A stretch of 64,000 bases of DNA from Carex sylvatica (Eukaryota > Streptophyta > Magnoliopsida > Poales > Cyperaceae): positions 34,145-98,144 of the forward strand of contig CAXKVR010000104.1 in NCBI GenBank assembly GCA_964058845.1, given 5' to 3'. The position numbers and the translations under genes were made by a program. Of the stretch, positions 37,569-51,349 are shown piece by piece (the first letter of the stretch is position 1; every line of letters begins with the position of its first letter). The notes under the pieces were generated by a model that made no database searches, was not told the DNA's origin, and saw only the letters and a program-made list of their open reading frames with translations.

Positions 37569-40500
37569 ACAAATTAATCAAGAGTTGAGAAGCCTTATAT
37601 TGATGATTTATCTGACCCGTATGTCCTAAGTAGCGAAGGGGATTACTCGTTAGTCGTTAGACTTGCTGAATTAAAAGAAATTTAAAAGCTAGATACAGAT
37701 ATTGTATAGTCTCTAACGAGTAGCTTGCTAGCGTCAATCTTCTTTATCTGCAAAAATAAATTAAGGAAACGAAAGTGAGGAGAGAGAAAGCGCTATCGAG
37801 CAAAGTTGGGAAAGAACAATTTCAGTCTGAGACTTTTTTTTCCACCATTTTAGACGCTGTGAGTAGAAATTGGGGAAAAAAAGATGAGAACCAATGGAAA
37901 GAAAATTGGTCAGCCGAAGGGGCTTGAGGAACTTTAATCCCAATTGGGCCATCAAAGCATCTTATAAATTACCCACACAACAAGATAAGAAGTGCATCGA
38001 GATGACGAGATGCACAAGGAAGCTTCAAACCGTATTAAAGTTTATCACATGTCAAGACGAAGAATAAAGGACATCAAAGCATAAAATTTTAAGAATTAAG
38101 CACCTCCGTTGATGCACTGATATGATCATTAGAGATATTTAATTAATACAACTAACAATCAGCTTTAATATCCATTCTATCAAAATAATTAAGTCTGAAT
38201 ATATTAGGCTATATGACAAGAGTTAATTAATCAATAACCAATTTTGCAATACAATTAAACATATATGTCTAAAATGTTAGCAACTGATATGCTAGTATTC
38301 AAGAATCCAAAACATAAGTCCAAATGATATATCAATTAGAATAATCAGTATTTGACATAATGACAAATATAATATTTTATGTGAAGAAAATTACATATTC
38401 AAAATTTAGATAGAGAATTCCTTATAGATATTAAACTAGTTATGTGACTTGACAAATAACTACCAACTTTACTTAAAAAGATTCTGTTCAAATTTTACAG
38501 AGTGATTTTTTTTTTCAAATTCAGTTCAAAAACTTTAAAATTCCATTTCTATATCTATTCCTATACATCCGTCGAATCCACCGAATCCACCGAACAAGAC
38601 CAAAATGGTATATCAATTAATTTAAAATTTATAGTCCAAGGCAAATGAGCACCCTACATGTAATGCCAAATATAGGTATCAATCAGAATTGTGTTATTTA
38701 GGTAGCAATCTGACATCATCCAAAGATGGTTACAGAAAAGTCTCAAACGATCCAATCCAGATATTTCAAACAACTATTTTTTATGATTTAACCTAATCAT
38801 TTTAAGAACAATTATTCCTATGTAAACCCCTCTATCAGAAAAAGGTTAGGTGCCCCACCTCGTAGCAAAGAAGAAATTGAGGTTAAATAACTAAAATTTG
38901 TCAAAGGTCTGACAAAACTCTAATAATTAATTTTCCCTTAATCATTTTTCAACAAAAATGTTCTTAAGGATCAACAGATATTTTTGAGTTAACAGATTTG
39001 TAAGGAATAACTTATATTACATATTCTAATTTCATTGCTATGAGGGATAAATCTAGACTTTGACTATAGAGATCATGCGTGAATGATAATCAATCATATA
39101 TAAGTTTTATTCTGCAAACAAGGTCAATTTTATAGTTCATGCAGTGTCTAACTCTAAAACCATATAGAAAATCGTGTATAAGCAGTGTTGTAAAATGAGG
39201 CCGCATATGCTTATGCAGTGGTCTTTTGTATACAAAATCTTATGCAGTCAAATTCATACAGTTTTGAATATACGGGCATATATATAGTCCATGCGGACTT
39301 GAAAAAACTCTAATAATTATTTTGCGGTGAAGAAAATTAGAATCTATAACCTTATAATATGATAAAGAGCACAAACCAATAGGTTAAATAAGTATTTAGA
39401 TATAAATTAGTTTTATATATATTTCTTTAACAAAGTATAGTAAAACTGCATATGTACTTCCGCATACAAATTCGCATATGCAGCCACATGCTACATATGC
39501 GGTATACAGTGGCCTTATGTATGCATGAACAAAACCGCATTTTACAATACTGTATATAAGTACAAAATATTTCTTCTTACTATCTCCGGTTTTGATCGTT
39601 ATATATCTGTTGTCACACTCTTGCTGGCTTGGTTTGCATATTTCTACTCAATATAATTTTTTATATGAGTAAATTTAGATTAAAATACAGTACATAGATT
39701 TAATTTTTTTTTTTTTTTTGATAAAAGGCATAAAATGTCCGTTTCAATATATTGAAACCATGAGTTAACTTACAAATCAAACATACTGAAATTGAGTCCG
39801 ACTTAATACGACAACATGATTTAATTGGTAGTTAAAGTGATTTGATTAAAATTAAACTAAAAAATGCTAACATCTCGAAAATCACAAACAAGTGATAAGT
39901 CAGCTATATATGTAATTCTCTTTTAAGTTGCTTTTTGGATCCAACATTTACGCGTCTTAAATTCGATTCACTGAAGTGCCATCAAAAGTTAGGAGGAGGT
40001 TGCGATTTAAATTTCTCTTTAGACAATTCAGGGTTCGCTTTTGCGCTGATTTAAAATTCAATTTAGACTTGCACACTAAACTCTCTGATTGGAAACAATA
40101 GAGCATGAGAAATGAGTTCATTTTATTAAAAAGAGATGAATAGAAATGATTATGATTTGAAATTTTCTGATCGGAAGCTATTTATGAGTAGAATTCATTT
40201 TCAAGAGTTAAAAAATCATCCATCATATTTATTGAATTTGTAGAAATTATCATTGTTAGAGTTTCACAGAATTAAAAAAATGAATGTTAAATTGAAAAAC
40301 GAAAGTTACCGGAGAATGATAGAAGTTTGGAGAAAACAACTTAACACTTTGTTGGACCTCTTGATGTGAAGAAAAGAGATCAATTTCATCGGATTTCACT
40401 GTGCAGCTGACGAAGGAAGAGAAGAACAAAGAGGGTAGATAGGTCTTCTCACGAGCGAACAATCAATTCTCGCCAAATACCTACGTTTTGGTGGTGATCT

Positions 40501-41074
40501 GCTGACACGATTTGAGGATAAAAAAATCGCGTGAATTGAACTCTTCTCTAGCTTCTCCTTTGCTTCCGATCACAAATGCAACAGGTAATTCTAATTCTAT
40601 TTCGCGTTTGTCGCTTCCTTCACCTTTCCGATCAGACCCTAAAATTTGATTAAACATGTCTCAAACATTAAATGCTAAATATTTACAAATGCTTCAATAC
40701 TTCAAATGCTAAATGGAACTAAACTAATTAATCGGAATAAATAAATAAATGGAACTAAACTAAATAAAAACTTGCTACAAAAAATTTACACTTACTACAT
40801 TTCTTAATTGGGCAAATTGTGAAATATTTACCATGCTTTTGAGATGAACTAAATCCACAATTTTATAGCCAACGGGCCCATTTCCAAAAAAAAGTCCACA
40901 CTTTAATTTGGGCTTTCATTTGACCATACCAATGCAGCCTACTTCGCTTCAACCGGCCCGTTACACACACACTTGAACAAACAGTCGGAAGAGTTGCCCA
41001 TACACTGCAAGCTGACTTCGCAGCAGCAAAGCGGAGCAAAACCAAAACCGCTGGGCGACACATCGACCGAGACC
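37569..41074. other. Intergenic region upstream of THO5
   Basis: No gene identified. The last 500 bp, with CT-rich stretches near 40545-40640, may include the THO5 promoter. Short frames at 37761-37955 and 40256-40462 (minus) have no motif. Confidence 0.45.
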
Positions 41075-44000
41075 ATGGAGGTGGAAGCGACGCCACCGGA
41101 AACCAAATCCGAACCCGAAAAGAGGGTTTCCGTTCAGCCCCCACCGACAGAAAATTCGAAACCCGGTAACCCGTACTCTCTGCTGGAAGAGACTCGAACA
41201 GCAATGGAAGAGATCGCCGCGCGCTTGCTCTCCGCAAAGAAAGAAGGTCGCCCGAAATCGGAGCTCCGCGAACTCAGTACCCAAATGTCTCTCCTCTTCA
41301 TCTCCCTCCGCCAGGTCAGCTCCAAATCCTAAACCCTAAATCTTTCCTCTCTTCACAGGCATACCTCCTTTATTACGGTGGAATTTCATGTATACCCTCA
41401 AAAACCTCGAAATGTATTTTCCCCTCTAAAATTCATAAATTTAAAATGAGCTTTCATATAAAAGTCACTACTACATTGGGTAAATTTGGAGTTTTTGAAA
41501 TTTAGAAGGGTAAATATGATATTATTGAATTTAGAGGGCGTAATTCCGTGGTTTTTGAGGGCTATACAAGAAATTCTCCTTTTTTTTAAAATATTTATCT
41601 CACTAAGTGCATTTCAAGGTGAACCGGGCTATATTACTGGAAGAGGATCAAGTGAAGGCCGAAACAGAGCGTGCCAAGGCGCCAGTGGATTTTACCACTC
41701 TACAATTGCACAATCTATTGTATGAGAAAAACCATTACTCCAAAGCCATCAAGGCTTGTCGCGACTTTACTTCCAAATACCCGGATATCGAGCTTGTGCC
41801 GGAGGAGGAATTTTTTGTGAAGGCACCAGAAGGCATCAAAGGGAAGGCTCTAGCAACTGACCCTGCACATGATGTCATGCTCAAGCGGCTCAATTTCGAG
41901 CTCTACCAGGTTTGTCTTAATTATTATTAGTCAGTGTTAGGGTTTCTTTTGTAATGTCACTAAGTATGTTCTACTGTATTGTAAATAAAAAATAACCTCT
42001 CTCATACTGGCAAGTTACAGCAAACTTTGAGATGTTTGCAAAGAAAGCACTACTGTTATGTTGCTGTGGCCGGAGAGATGTAGTGTTATAGAAAAATTGA
42101 CCCATGACTAGAGTGAGTTAACTATGAAACAGTTGTTTGAGTTAAAAGCAAAAGCAAAATACAGTGGCTTCAAGTAAAGTTTTACAAAGTTTACCTTAGT
42201 CTAGTTCAGGTGTTAATTGCAACTGCTTCCCAGAAGTAATGTGCATAGACCATAGATATAAATACGAGAATTGGTAGGTGTTATTTTACAATAAAATCAT
42301 GCTTCCTAGTTTGCACAGACGAGCAAAGAACCTAGTTCAATCTGATGTAAATGTATTTGGTTTTTAGAGGAAGGAGCTGTGCAAAATGCATGAGAGGCTG
42401 GAGCAGCAAAAGAAAGTTCTATTAGAGAAGATATCAGAAAGGAAGAGTTTTCTTTCAAGCCTCCCTTCACAACTGAAATCTCTCAAGAAAGCGTCGTTGC
42501 CTGTGCAACAACAGTTCGGCATCTTACACTCCAAGAGAGCGAAGCAAAACCAAATGGCTGAGCTTTTACCGTCGCCTCTTTACATAGCATACTCTCAATT
42601 AATGGCTCAGAAAGAAGCATTTGATGAGAAGATCGAAGTGGAGATTGTGGGAAGTGTGAAAGATGCACAGGCGTTCTTGCACGAGCAAGCTAATAGAGAA
42701 CATGGTATCATTGCTTCTGTCTTTTTTACTAGCTTTTCATGCATTTTGCATATCACAATCTTTACATAGTTTTTTTTTTTGTTTGGGGGAATTTCATGTA
42801 TACCCCTCAAAAACATTGAAATTACATATTTTCCCCTCTAAAATTCATGATATCAAATTTACCCTTCTAAATTTCAAAAGCTTGCAAACCCATTTTATTT
42901 TATTTTCTAATTAAAACTCATTTTAAATTTATAAAATATAAAATACCCATTTTTCCCTTTATTAAAAAATAAAAAAATATGTAGCATGTTAAAGAAAAAT
43001 GCCAGTATTCTAATTGGTCAGTTTGCAAGGGCAAATGTGTCATTTCTCTACTTCTGACGCATACACTGACATTTATGTATATACCTGAGTATGCGGCAGC
43101 ATTAGGGAAATGACACATTTGCCCTCGGAAACCGACCAATTACAAGATGACATTTTTCTGAAACATGCTATATATTTTTTAAGGGGTATCAATGAAATCC
43201 CCCTTTTTTGTTTCTTCTGGGTTTATGATAAAGAATGGGTAATTTTAGGTCAAATAGCGAATGCAGACGATAACAAATTGGAGGAAGATATGATGGAGGA
43301 AGATGAAGATACGCAGAGAAGGCGAACAAGGCCGAAAAAGGAATTTTCAAAGGAGGGTACTTCTGACAAAGAAGGGATTAATCGTCTCCACCCATTAAAA
43401 ATCATGCTCAGTGTTTTTGATGAAAATGAAGAGGAAAAACCTGTTAAACTGCTCGTGCTTCGGTTTGAATACTTGGTCAAACTAAATGTAGTTTGTGTTG
43501 GAGTCGAAGGCGGTGACTCTTCAGATAGAGATATTTTGTGTAATCTGTTTCCTGATGATACTGGCTCAGATCTTCCTCATCAGGTTTTTAACTCATTAAT
43601 ATGTATATTAATTTTGAGTGAAGCTATGGTACTATGTATAGCGCGGATTGGTCTGTATGATTGATCAATATATCTGTTTTCAAAGTCCAAACAGTCAATC
43701 TGAACCATTCAACATGATCTCCAAAAGAAAATGTTCTTGTAGATCAAATTTTACATTTTTTACAATTTTTTTACTATATTTTTAGATAGGTAGAAAATCA
43801 CTTGATCTAGAAATTCTAGACCATTCAAAAGTACTGATTTTCTACCTATCTAAAAAAATAGTTAAAAAAATAAAAAAAATGTAAAATATCTATCCACCAG
43901 TACATTTTCATATGGAGATCATATTGAACGGTTCAGATTGACTATTTAAATTTTGAAAACGAAGATATTGATCCATAGTATGGACCAATCTGCGCTATGC

Positions 44001-46447
44001 ATAGTACCATGGCCTCACTATTTTTCTTTGTATGCGATTGCATTTGATTAACATACTGGCAATTAGTTTGTGCACCCCTGATTTAGGCTGATATTCAGAT
44101 CACCATAAATCAGACAAAAGTTTAGTTACATTCGGTACAATTGAACTTAGCTTAAGTACTAATAAATGCTCATTTTTAGGATGGCACGATCGAAATGCAA
44201 TCCTACCATAATAAATTCATATTGAAAAATGACCAATTATCTATTAAAAATTTGTGATGAGTATCATTTCATTCTTGACTCAGACTGCTAAGCTTTGTGC
44301 GAGTGACTCTTTGACATTTGGGGACATGGGTTCACGCCCTTACAAGTGGGCCCAGCATCTGGCTGGTATTGATTTCCTGCCAGAGCTACCTCCGTCTAGG
44401 GAGGTCACTTCTAATGAAATAATGAAGAATGGTGATTTGTCAGCAGGTGTCACTATGTATCGGTGCCAGAATCGGGTCCAAACCATTTTGCTAAAGATCC
44501 GCTCCAGAAAACAGGCTCAAATGGCTCTTTTGTGAGTCACTTGTTGTAAAACTTTAATTTTGAAATGTTCGCTCTGTGTTTTAGTTAATGAAATGCTTCT
44601 TTATCAGATTTTTCTTTGTTAAGTACAATTGCATCTTGTCATGTTGTCAATTAGTGTATGATGGGATTTAAATATAAGGTTGGTTTTGAAATTTATGAAG
44701 GCGTTTGAAAAAAACACCACGCTATGATGGAAAGTCTAATCTATAATGGATATGCACTGCATGAAAAGATTAGTATATTTCCATATGTGGATATCAGTTT
44801 GGCTGTATTATTAAAAGCTGATTTCAGAAGCTGCACTGTGATTTTGTATGACATAAATTTATTTAATATAATGAAGAATTGCAGGGTGTTTCTTGTAAAA
44901 ATGTCAAGTCTTTTAATGAAATTTACAGGAAGCAGTTGAGTTCTTTATCAAAATTCGAGTGGCCTCCCTTAAACTATGACAAGGCTCCCTGGGCTGGGTA
45001 CACTCCGTCATGCAAAATTGACAGCTGGACTCTAATGGGGCCCACTACTGAGTCATCTTTTTTGGCTGCACCTACTATGGGAGAAATTTCAGGTGATCTT
45101 GACCGAAGATCAGTCACACATTGGGAGGATGTAGAAAGCAACAGAGAGGATGGCGAACTCCCTGTAGTCGCGCACGTAGCGGGTACCGCAAACCAATACA
45201 ACAAAGAAAAGACCCCGACCCCACCACCTGACGGGCCAGAAACTGATCGAATTGATTTCGCAAGAAGCTTGTCTCTTCTCTCCAAGAGTGCTCCGCGATC
45301 TAAGAAGGATAGTTTGGTAAATTTGGCGAGAAATGTTGACGATGAGATGATGGTTGATAGTGAGAGTGAAGCTGAGGAGTTAGCTGGTTTTGAGATAGAA
45401 TCCGAAGATGTCAATATAAAATTAGAGAAACCATGGCAAAATCATGCTTTGAGAGAGTTTAAGTTGGTTTTGCGTAAAAGGTGCGGCAAGGATGAAATTG
45501 TGAAGTTGGAAGCTAAGGTATTATCTCATATATATAGATTTTCTGTTTGATTTATGATTTATTTAGAATGGAATATGCTTTGACAATCTTGATGTTCATG
45601 ATAATGAAATTTAAATTGAAATCAATGGGGCTATATTATCTGGATATTAAGTATGCATATGAAAAATAATGACAGCTGGTGCCTGTTGTGCCATTCTTTG
45701 AAAAATTATTCTCTAACAACCTGGATTAGGTTTATCATTAGCTGATCTATATGTCTAACGATATATCTCTGAACTTTACATGGAAGTTTTTTGACTGAAA
45801 TTTGAGTGTTATCTGAGATTGTCAAATTGTTCCGTTGTTAAGGTATCCTATCTTTACCTAAATTTTTGTTAACATTTCACCCAGTTCTAACTTTCATTAT
45901 GAAAGTTTTGAACTAACTGTTTTTGCACCTAAATGCACCCATTTACAGGGACCATAATTTGAGCTCTTAAAAGTATGGATTATCTGGTGACTTTACTATA
46001 TGTTAAACATCTGGTCTTATTTTTGGCAGGTCAAGATATGCATGGAGTATCCCCTTAGGCCACCACTTTTCAACCTAAGTATTTTTCCAGAAACTTTTAA
46101 TGATTCGAGATGGCAAAACGAACTTCGTGCTATGGAAGCAGAGGTTTGCTTATTCATTTTTGCAATGTACTTTTCCATATTGTAATAATTTCACACAGCA
46201 TGCCATAATGTCCATTTTGATTCCAATTCAGGTCAATCTGCACATACTAGGGATTATACCAGGGTCCTGTGAGAATTATGTATTGGCGAATCAAATAAGG
46301 TGTCTCGCCATGCTTTTCGATTTGAATTTTGGTGGGTCAGATGAGAGAAAAAAAATAGCTTCAATAGTTGACATGCGAATCGGTGAGCCCACTAGATCTG
46401 TCAGAGGAAGGGACCGGAGGATGGCTATCTATTGGAAAAGCACTTGA
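41075..46447 (+). CDS. THO5: THO complex subunit 5, 8 exons
   Basis: Exons are 41075-41314, 41619-41909, 42368-42704, 43258-43583 (or from 43249), 44284-44531, 44929-45517, 46030-46143 and 46232-46447. All phases close, giving 786 or 789 residues, near the usual length of plant THO5. Family signatures include NPYSLLEETRTAMEEIAARL, VNRAILLEEDQVK, HNLLYEKNHYSKAIKACRDF, the coiled coil RKELCKMHERLEQQKK, the acidic EEDMMEEDEDTQRRRTRPKK, RPYKWAQHLAGIDFLPELPP and the C-terminal GRDRRMAIYWKST. THO5 belongs to the nuclear THO/TREX complex that couples transcription to mRNA export and, in plants, to small-RNA production. Two in-frame acceptors for exon 4 (TTTTAG at 43248, ATAG at 43257) differ by three residues. 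Introns 1, 3 and 4 each contain a MITE. The gene ends 451 bp from the convergent lipase A. Confidence 0.95.
41377..41579. mobile_element. Short foldback MITE in THO5 intron 1
   Basis: GGAATTTCATGTATACCCTC with AAAAACC on the left pairs with GGTTTTTGAGGGCTATACAAG and AAATTCTCC on the right. It is related to the element at 42785-43203 but only about 200 bp long. Confidence 0.75.
42785..43203. mobile_element. Mutator-type foldback MITE in THO5 intron 3
   Basis: The end GGGGGAATTTCATGTATACC pairs with GATACCCC...GAAATCCCCC on the right. A second pair of inner arms (AGGGCAAATGTGTCATTTCTC) is also inverted. Flanking TTTTTGTTT occurs on both sides within a one-base poly-T slip, consistent with a 9-bp duplication. 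Confidence 0.8.
43617..44019. mobile_element. Foldback MITE in THO5 intron 4
   Basis: AGTGAAGCTATGGTACTATG on the left pairs with the right end CATAGTACCATGGCCTCACT. The arms are complementary nearly throughout (403 bp in total). Confidence 0.82.
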
Positions 46448-46898
46448 TATACAATGGTTCATTTAGGATGTTTTCTTTGTATTCTTTTTATATGATCTTG
46501 TAATCTTGATATTGAGGTGGGGTGTGTATGGGTTAGGGGCATTACTTTGTTATCAATTTTGTTTGTTATCTGGTAGCGGGATTAATGTCTAAATCATATT
46601 GTTGATTCGGATCGCAAGCGTAGCAAATGATGGAGACAGCCTTCGTCGTTTGGACTCTGCATAGAGAGGTATGTTCATTTCATTTCTTGTAAGAAGTAAC
46701 TAAAAAGAAATGAATGACTTACGGGATCCTTTATTTTTGAAATAATAATAATAATCATCATCATAATCCAAGCCCAATTGTTCTGAAATTATTGACACCC
46801 ACCTGAATGACATTTATTGAAAGACGGCTAGCACACTAATACAACTGACAACAATGGTGCAATATGCAAATTTATATCTGTACCCCTAAAACTCCCAT

Positions 46899-49800
46899 CT
46901 ATCTAACTTTTTTATCAGCTGGTTCGATGAAATTTCCAAGTCTGGTGGCATTGTTGTAATCCTGAGGACCGTGAGGGGTCAAGCCAGGGAGAACTAGTGC
47001 AAATATCCTTGCCAATCTTAGCAACCATCCCTCTCGGTAATCAGGACCGTCGATGTATCCGATAACAAAGCTTCGAATGAACTCCAACATTGCTGTGAAG
47101 TACTTTGCTACCAGGGTCCAGAGAGAAAAGTAGTTCTTATTTGGTTCCTCGCTGAGTACCTGTTCATAAAGTACAAATTAATGGTGTCAATCTTAAAATT
47201 AAACTCTTGAAAATTTAGATAGGACTAGAAAGAGAGAGAGAGATGGTAACCTTTCCTTTATAGAACACATTGTAGTAGAGACAATCACCAAAGTGCTTGA
47301 ACAGGAGAGCATTGTTATCATAAGGCACTCTTGGAACTATATCATTGCTATAAACATACCGAAAGTATGTCCTTTCAGTGTTCAGAGCACGCTTCACAAA
47401 TGCCCCAAATTTGTCATTACCGACACGTGGCTGCCCAAAAGTATACACGCCTTCTAGTCTTTTCAACAAGTCCACCTCTTCATTCACAGCTAAAATACTT
47501 GGAAATAGGATTGCCAATGCACCCCCTAAACTATGGCCAGTCACCAAAAACTTGGCATTTTTGTTTTTCTCTAACACTTGCTTCAGCTTGTCTCGTATTA
47601 CGTAGTAAGCAATGGGTTTTCCTTCTTGTTGAATATTTGTGGGCCACCCAATGTTCATTTGTAGCCCTAGGGCTTTCAGGAAGCCGCCGTGGATTTTGCC
47701 TATACCTGGTATCTCGTACCATGAGAAGTCGAAGTCGGTGCACCATTGGAGTGCGTTGAAGGGCTTTGTACCACAGAAAGCAACCACCACAAGCTCAGCA
47801 TCTACCGGTTTATCGCAGAATAGGAACGCTTGAGTAGTATAGTCCCCTTCAAATTCTAAATCCAAAGTAAATAATATATATTATCAAAACTGTATCAAAA
47901 TCACATATAATTACACCTTCCCTGCCATGTAATTATGTTACATAATCTACTTTCTAGACGAGTTACATGTTTGATTCACTATACTGGTATACCATTTCAG
48001 GGAAGTTTTTTTTGTATTATATTGTGTTCTTTGTCAAAACTTATAAAAGCATATTTGGACGCTTTATCTACATTATTCTTGTATGAAATCATAATTAGTA
48101 TTTTTGAGAAAAGAGTACCATTCCAACAATTGTAGTACTCCAGGAATTCCATCTAGAGTAAAAGAAAAAGAAAAATGAAAAAAACTGTGAGTTTCTCAGA
48201 GTGTACTGTTTTTGAAAAACTGGGTTATATATCATCGCAAAATTTCGTCGGTAAAAAACAAACCTTCCAATGATTTCTGACTGTGTACTTGATAGATTCC
48301 TCATTTTCATACGCAGATTTTGCAGCCATTATAGAGAGTGCAACATGGTATCTGCGGTCACCAGGTTTTATGTTTTTATCCAAATCATTTCGTGTATCTA
48401 GGAGCCCAATCATGGATTTGTAATTGGCTGAATTATCATCTGGAACATTTAAATTTCCTGAAACAATTCAATTTTCTTTCATTAAACACTGCATTATTAT
48501 TTTCTGCTATGTTATAATAAACTCGAAAAGTAATCATGTTAATTCTAAAGGTTAACTAGAAAAGTAACATGCAACTTGATTTTTTTTTGTTGATTTATAT
48601 ATTAGTGCATATTCATTGCCGGGAGTTGATAATAGTACTCGTACTACAGTATCCGCAGGAAAACCACTGAAAATTAAATGTGAAAATATAACTTTTTGTG
48701 GGAATCGCAAAAACTGCACAATTCAATTTTTTTTCATAAAGTATTAATACCTATGAACGGAAGTATTTATACCTATGTACGGAAGTATTTATACCTATGA
48801 TGTGAACAATTATTTATTGCGTGGATTCTTAAAGTGCAAAAATAACAATACCTGCGCTACAGTACCCGCACTGTACCTGCGCTATAGTACCCGGGGGCCA
48901 CCAAAAATTAAATGCATAAATATAACTTTCTACGAAGACTGCAAAAACTCCACAATTTGAATTTTTTTCAAAAGCATTAATATCTATGCAATTTTCTCTC
49001 TCAAATGAGATCGATGATAATATACTTTCAAGCTCGTCATCACGCAAGTGTTTATACCTCGCCGTACAAGTATTTATACCTATACTTGCAAGTATTTATA
49101 CATATACTTGCAAGTATTTTTTACATATGACACTGAAAGTATTAATATCTAAGTATTGAAAGTATTTATACTTATACACTGAAGTATTTATACCTCTGAG
49201 GTCAACTATGTTTGTTAGAGGAAGATTGACGCGGAAATGATTGGGAGAACTCGAAAAGAGAATATCATAACAAGTTACGCATCAAAGTATTAATATTTTA
49301 TTTTTTTAAGTGCTAATATCTTATCTTCTAAGTATTTATATCTACGAAGGTATAAATATTTAAGTATTTTTTACATATGACACTGAAAATATTAATATCT
49401 AAATATTGAAAGTATTTATATCTATGCACTGAAATATTTATTTTTATGTGATCAACTATTTTTGTTAGATAAATATTGATGCGGAATTAGTGCTGGGACT
49501 TTGAAAGGGGACCATATAATTAGTGGGAAACATAGAGAAATGGTGCGGCTGAGATTTTAGAATAATAATTAGTTGAGATTATGTAATATCTTTTAAAATA
49601 ATAATTAGTGGAGACCATAATACATTATTTCTCTAAGTGCGGGTACTGTAGCGCGGGTTCTAAAATAATTATTCTTCATTGCCTCCTGCGTATAAGATAG
49701 CATTAATTATCATCATAGTAAGTATTATGAAATTTGCAAAGCAAATGTCAAATTAACTATACTAAATCTCTTATAGAAATTTACTTGCAGTTAAAGTAGA

Positions 49801-51271
49801 AAGTTAAAGAAAAAATGATAAATTATGTCGAGAAAATTAAGGGACTAGTACACATAATGTAGTTGAAAGCCGTTGATTAAAGTATACAAGTATATATATA
49901 TATATATCCATGCTCCTTTGGCACGTTTAATAAAATAATTGCAATTTGCACTCAACACAAAATTATATTTGTTGAATAATTCGACCGGTAGGGAAATTAA
50001 TTAATACTTTGGTAGCCTGTTAGTTGTAATGACTTATCAAATCAATCAAAAGCGCGACTGCTTCTCAAGAAATTACTAAGCAATTTTAATATGAGATGAG
50101 ATATATATGTAATATTTTCCGAGAACCAATGTCAAACACGATTATAAATAAGATTAACATGCAGTTGATTGACTAAATAAAACAAAATTTTATACAAAAA
50201 ACTAGGAATATGTCAAAGCTTGTACGCTTAGGATGTAAAAACCTACATAATTATTAGAAAACAAAGAAAAATAAGCTTAGAAGCATCATTTTGAAGAACT
50301 GTCAACACAAAAAATAAAGAAAGAATAAAACACCTTAAACATTAGAAGCGTGATTGCCAACAATTTAAAATAAGTAAAATTATCAAAATATGTCTCTGTG
50401 TAGCACGATCATGATGATACAAAAATTTCAGATCCTACCTTTCCGTTTCTAGTGAGCGATGTGTGTTTTCTAGTACTATCTACACGTCCGGTAGAGTAAA
50501 AGCTTACAATATTTTCTAATCTCATCTACCGAATGAGGAGAATTACATGATACATAGTGGAATAATACATATAAACTAATTAATACTCAATCCATATGTA
50601 TTCTAAAGGCATATATAACAAGTTAAGAAATGATGTCTAGTTCATTTGCTATGATTTTAAACTAATATGATGAGATAACAAATACTTCCAGACTACAAAT
50701 TTGTTCCTTTTGCAAGATTTTGATGGTAGATCACAATAGACTTTCTAGTACTCATTATAACTTCATTATATATTACGCTTATTTGGAAATATATTATGAA
50801 CATTTGTTACTATAATGTTAGTATTAGTCATGCTCTATGCAATTTTTTTTGTAGTTATACTCTATCATTGTTAAATATCTGCAATTCTCTATCATATTTT
50901 TTTCCAAAAAAAGAGAGTCAGATATAAACAAGAAGACTTTAATTAATTATCTTACCACTGAGAAAATTCCTAATGAGCACGAAAATACTATCTCCATTTG
51001 CATAATAGAGGTTCATCCATTTCTCAACCGCCCATCCGAACGTAGCCATCGGCTTCCTCAATTTGAGAAGAATCATTTGCAGAAAAAGGGAAACAAAAAG
51101 AATCCATCGACGCCTCAGCTGGTTTATATTATGAGTTTTCTCAGGACAGTGCACCGCACTATTTTTGTCGATATCACCAGTGTATAAGAGATCAATGAGA
51201 CCAAGCAGAGTAACTTCATCTGGTTTTAAGATCAAGTAATCTGTAAAGTAGCCATTATGAAAACTGTCCAT
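46899..51271 (-). CDS. Class 3 lipase, OBL1-like triacylglycerol lipase, copy A, 5 exons
   Basis: Minus-strand exons are 51271-50956, 48457-48264, 48152-48119, 47855-47251 and 47159-46899, giving 469 residues. An N-terminal hydrophobic segment (RRRWILFVSLFLQMILL) precedes the alpha/beta-hydrolase domain and probably anchors the protein to membrane or oil body. The nucleophile elbow is TGHSLGG with Ser290. The likely triad partners are Asp353 in SNDIVPR and His446 in TPHGPQDY, so all three are present. VVAFCGTKPFN and YTFGQPRVGN are class 3 hallmarks. Oil-body lipases of this kind hydrolyse tri- and diacylglycerols during seed or pollen germination; the substrate here is inferred from the family. 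Intron 1 (2.5 kb) contains a transposon-like insertion, and copy B lies upstream in the same direction. Confidence 0.93.
48633..49665. mobile_element. Insertion in lipase A intron 1 with CTACAGTACCCGC-type ends
   Basis: GTACTACAGTATCCGCAGG near the left faces GTGCGGGTACTGTAGCGCGG near the right as inverted repeats, with a third such motif at 48850-48895. The interior repeats AAGTATTTATACCTATG many times. The exact edges and class are unknown. Confidence 0.55.
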
Positions 51272-51337
51272 GGTTTTGGTTTTAGATGAGAATTGCTATT
51301 TAGTTTTGTTGTGTTCCATTGGGATTAAGAAAGAGCC

Positions 51338-51349
51338 TATATATATATC
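51338..51349 (-). promoter_or_regulatory. Candidate TATA box of lipase copy A
   Basis: A TATATATATAGG stretch on the minus strand lies about 70 bp before the lipase A start codon, in a position like that of the TATA box of copy B. Confidence 0.45.

Noticed and set aside
43110..43257. Open frame extending THO5 exon 4 upstream
   Set aside because: It runs through the right arm of the intron 3 MITE; the true exon begins at one of the AG acceptors at 43248 or 43257.
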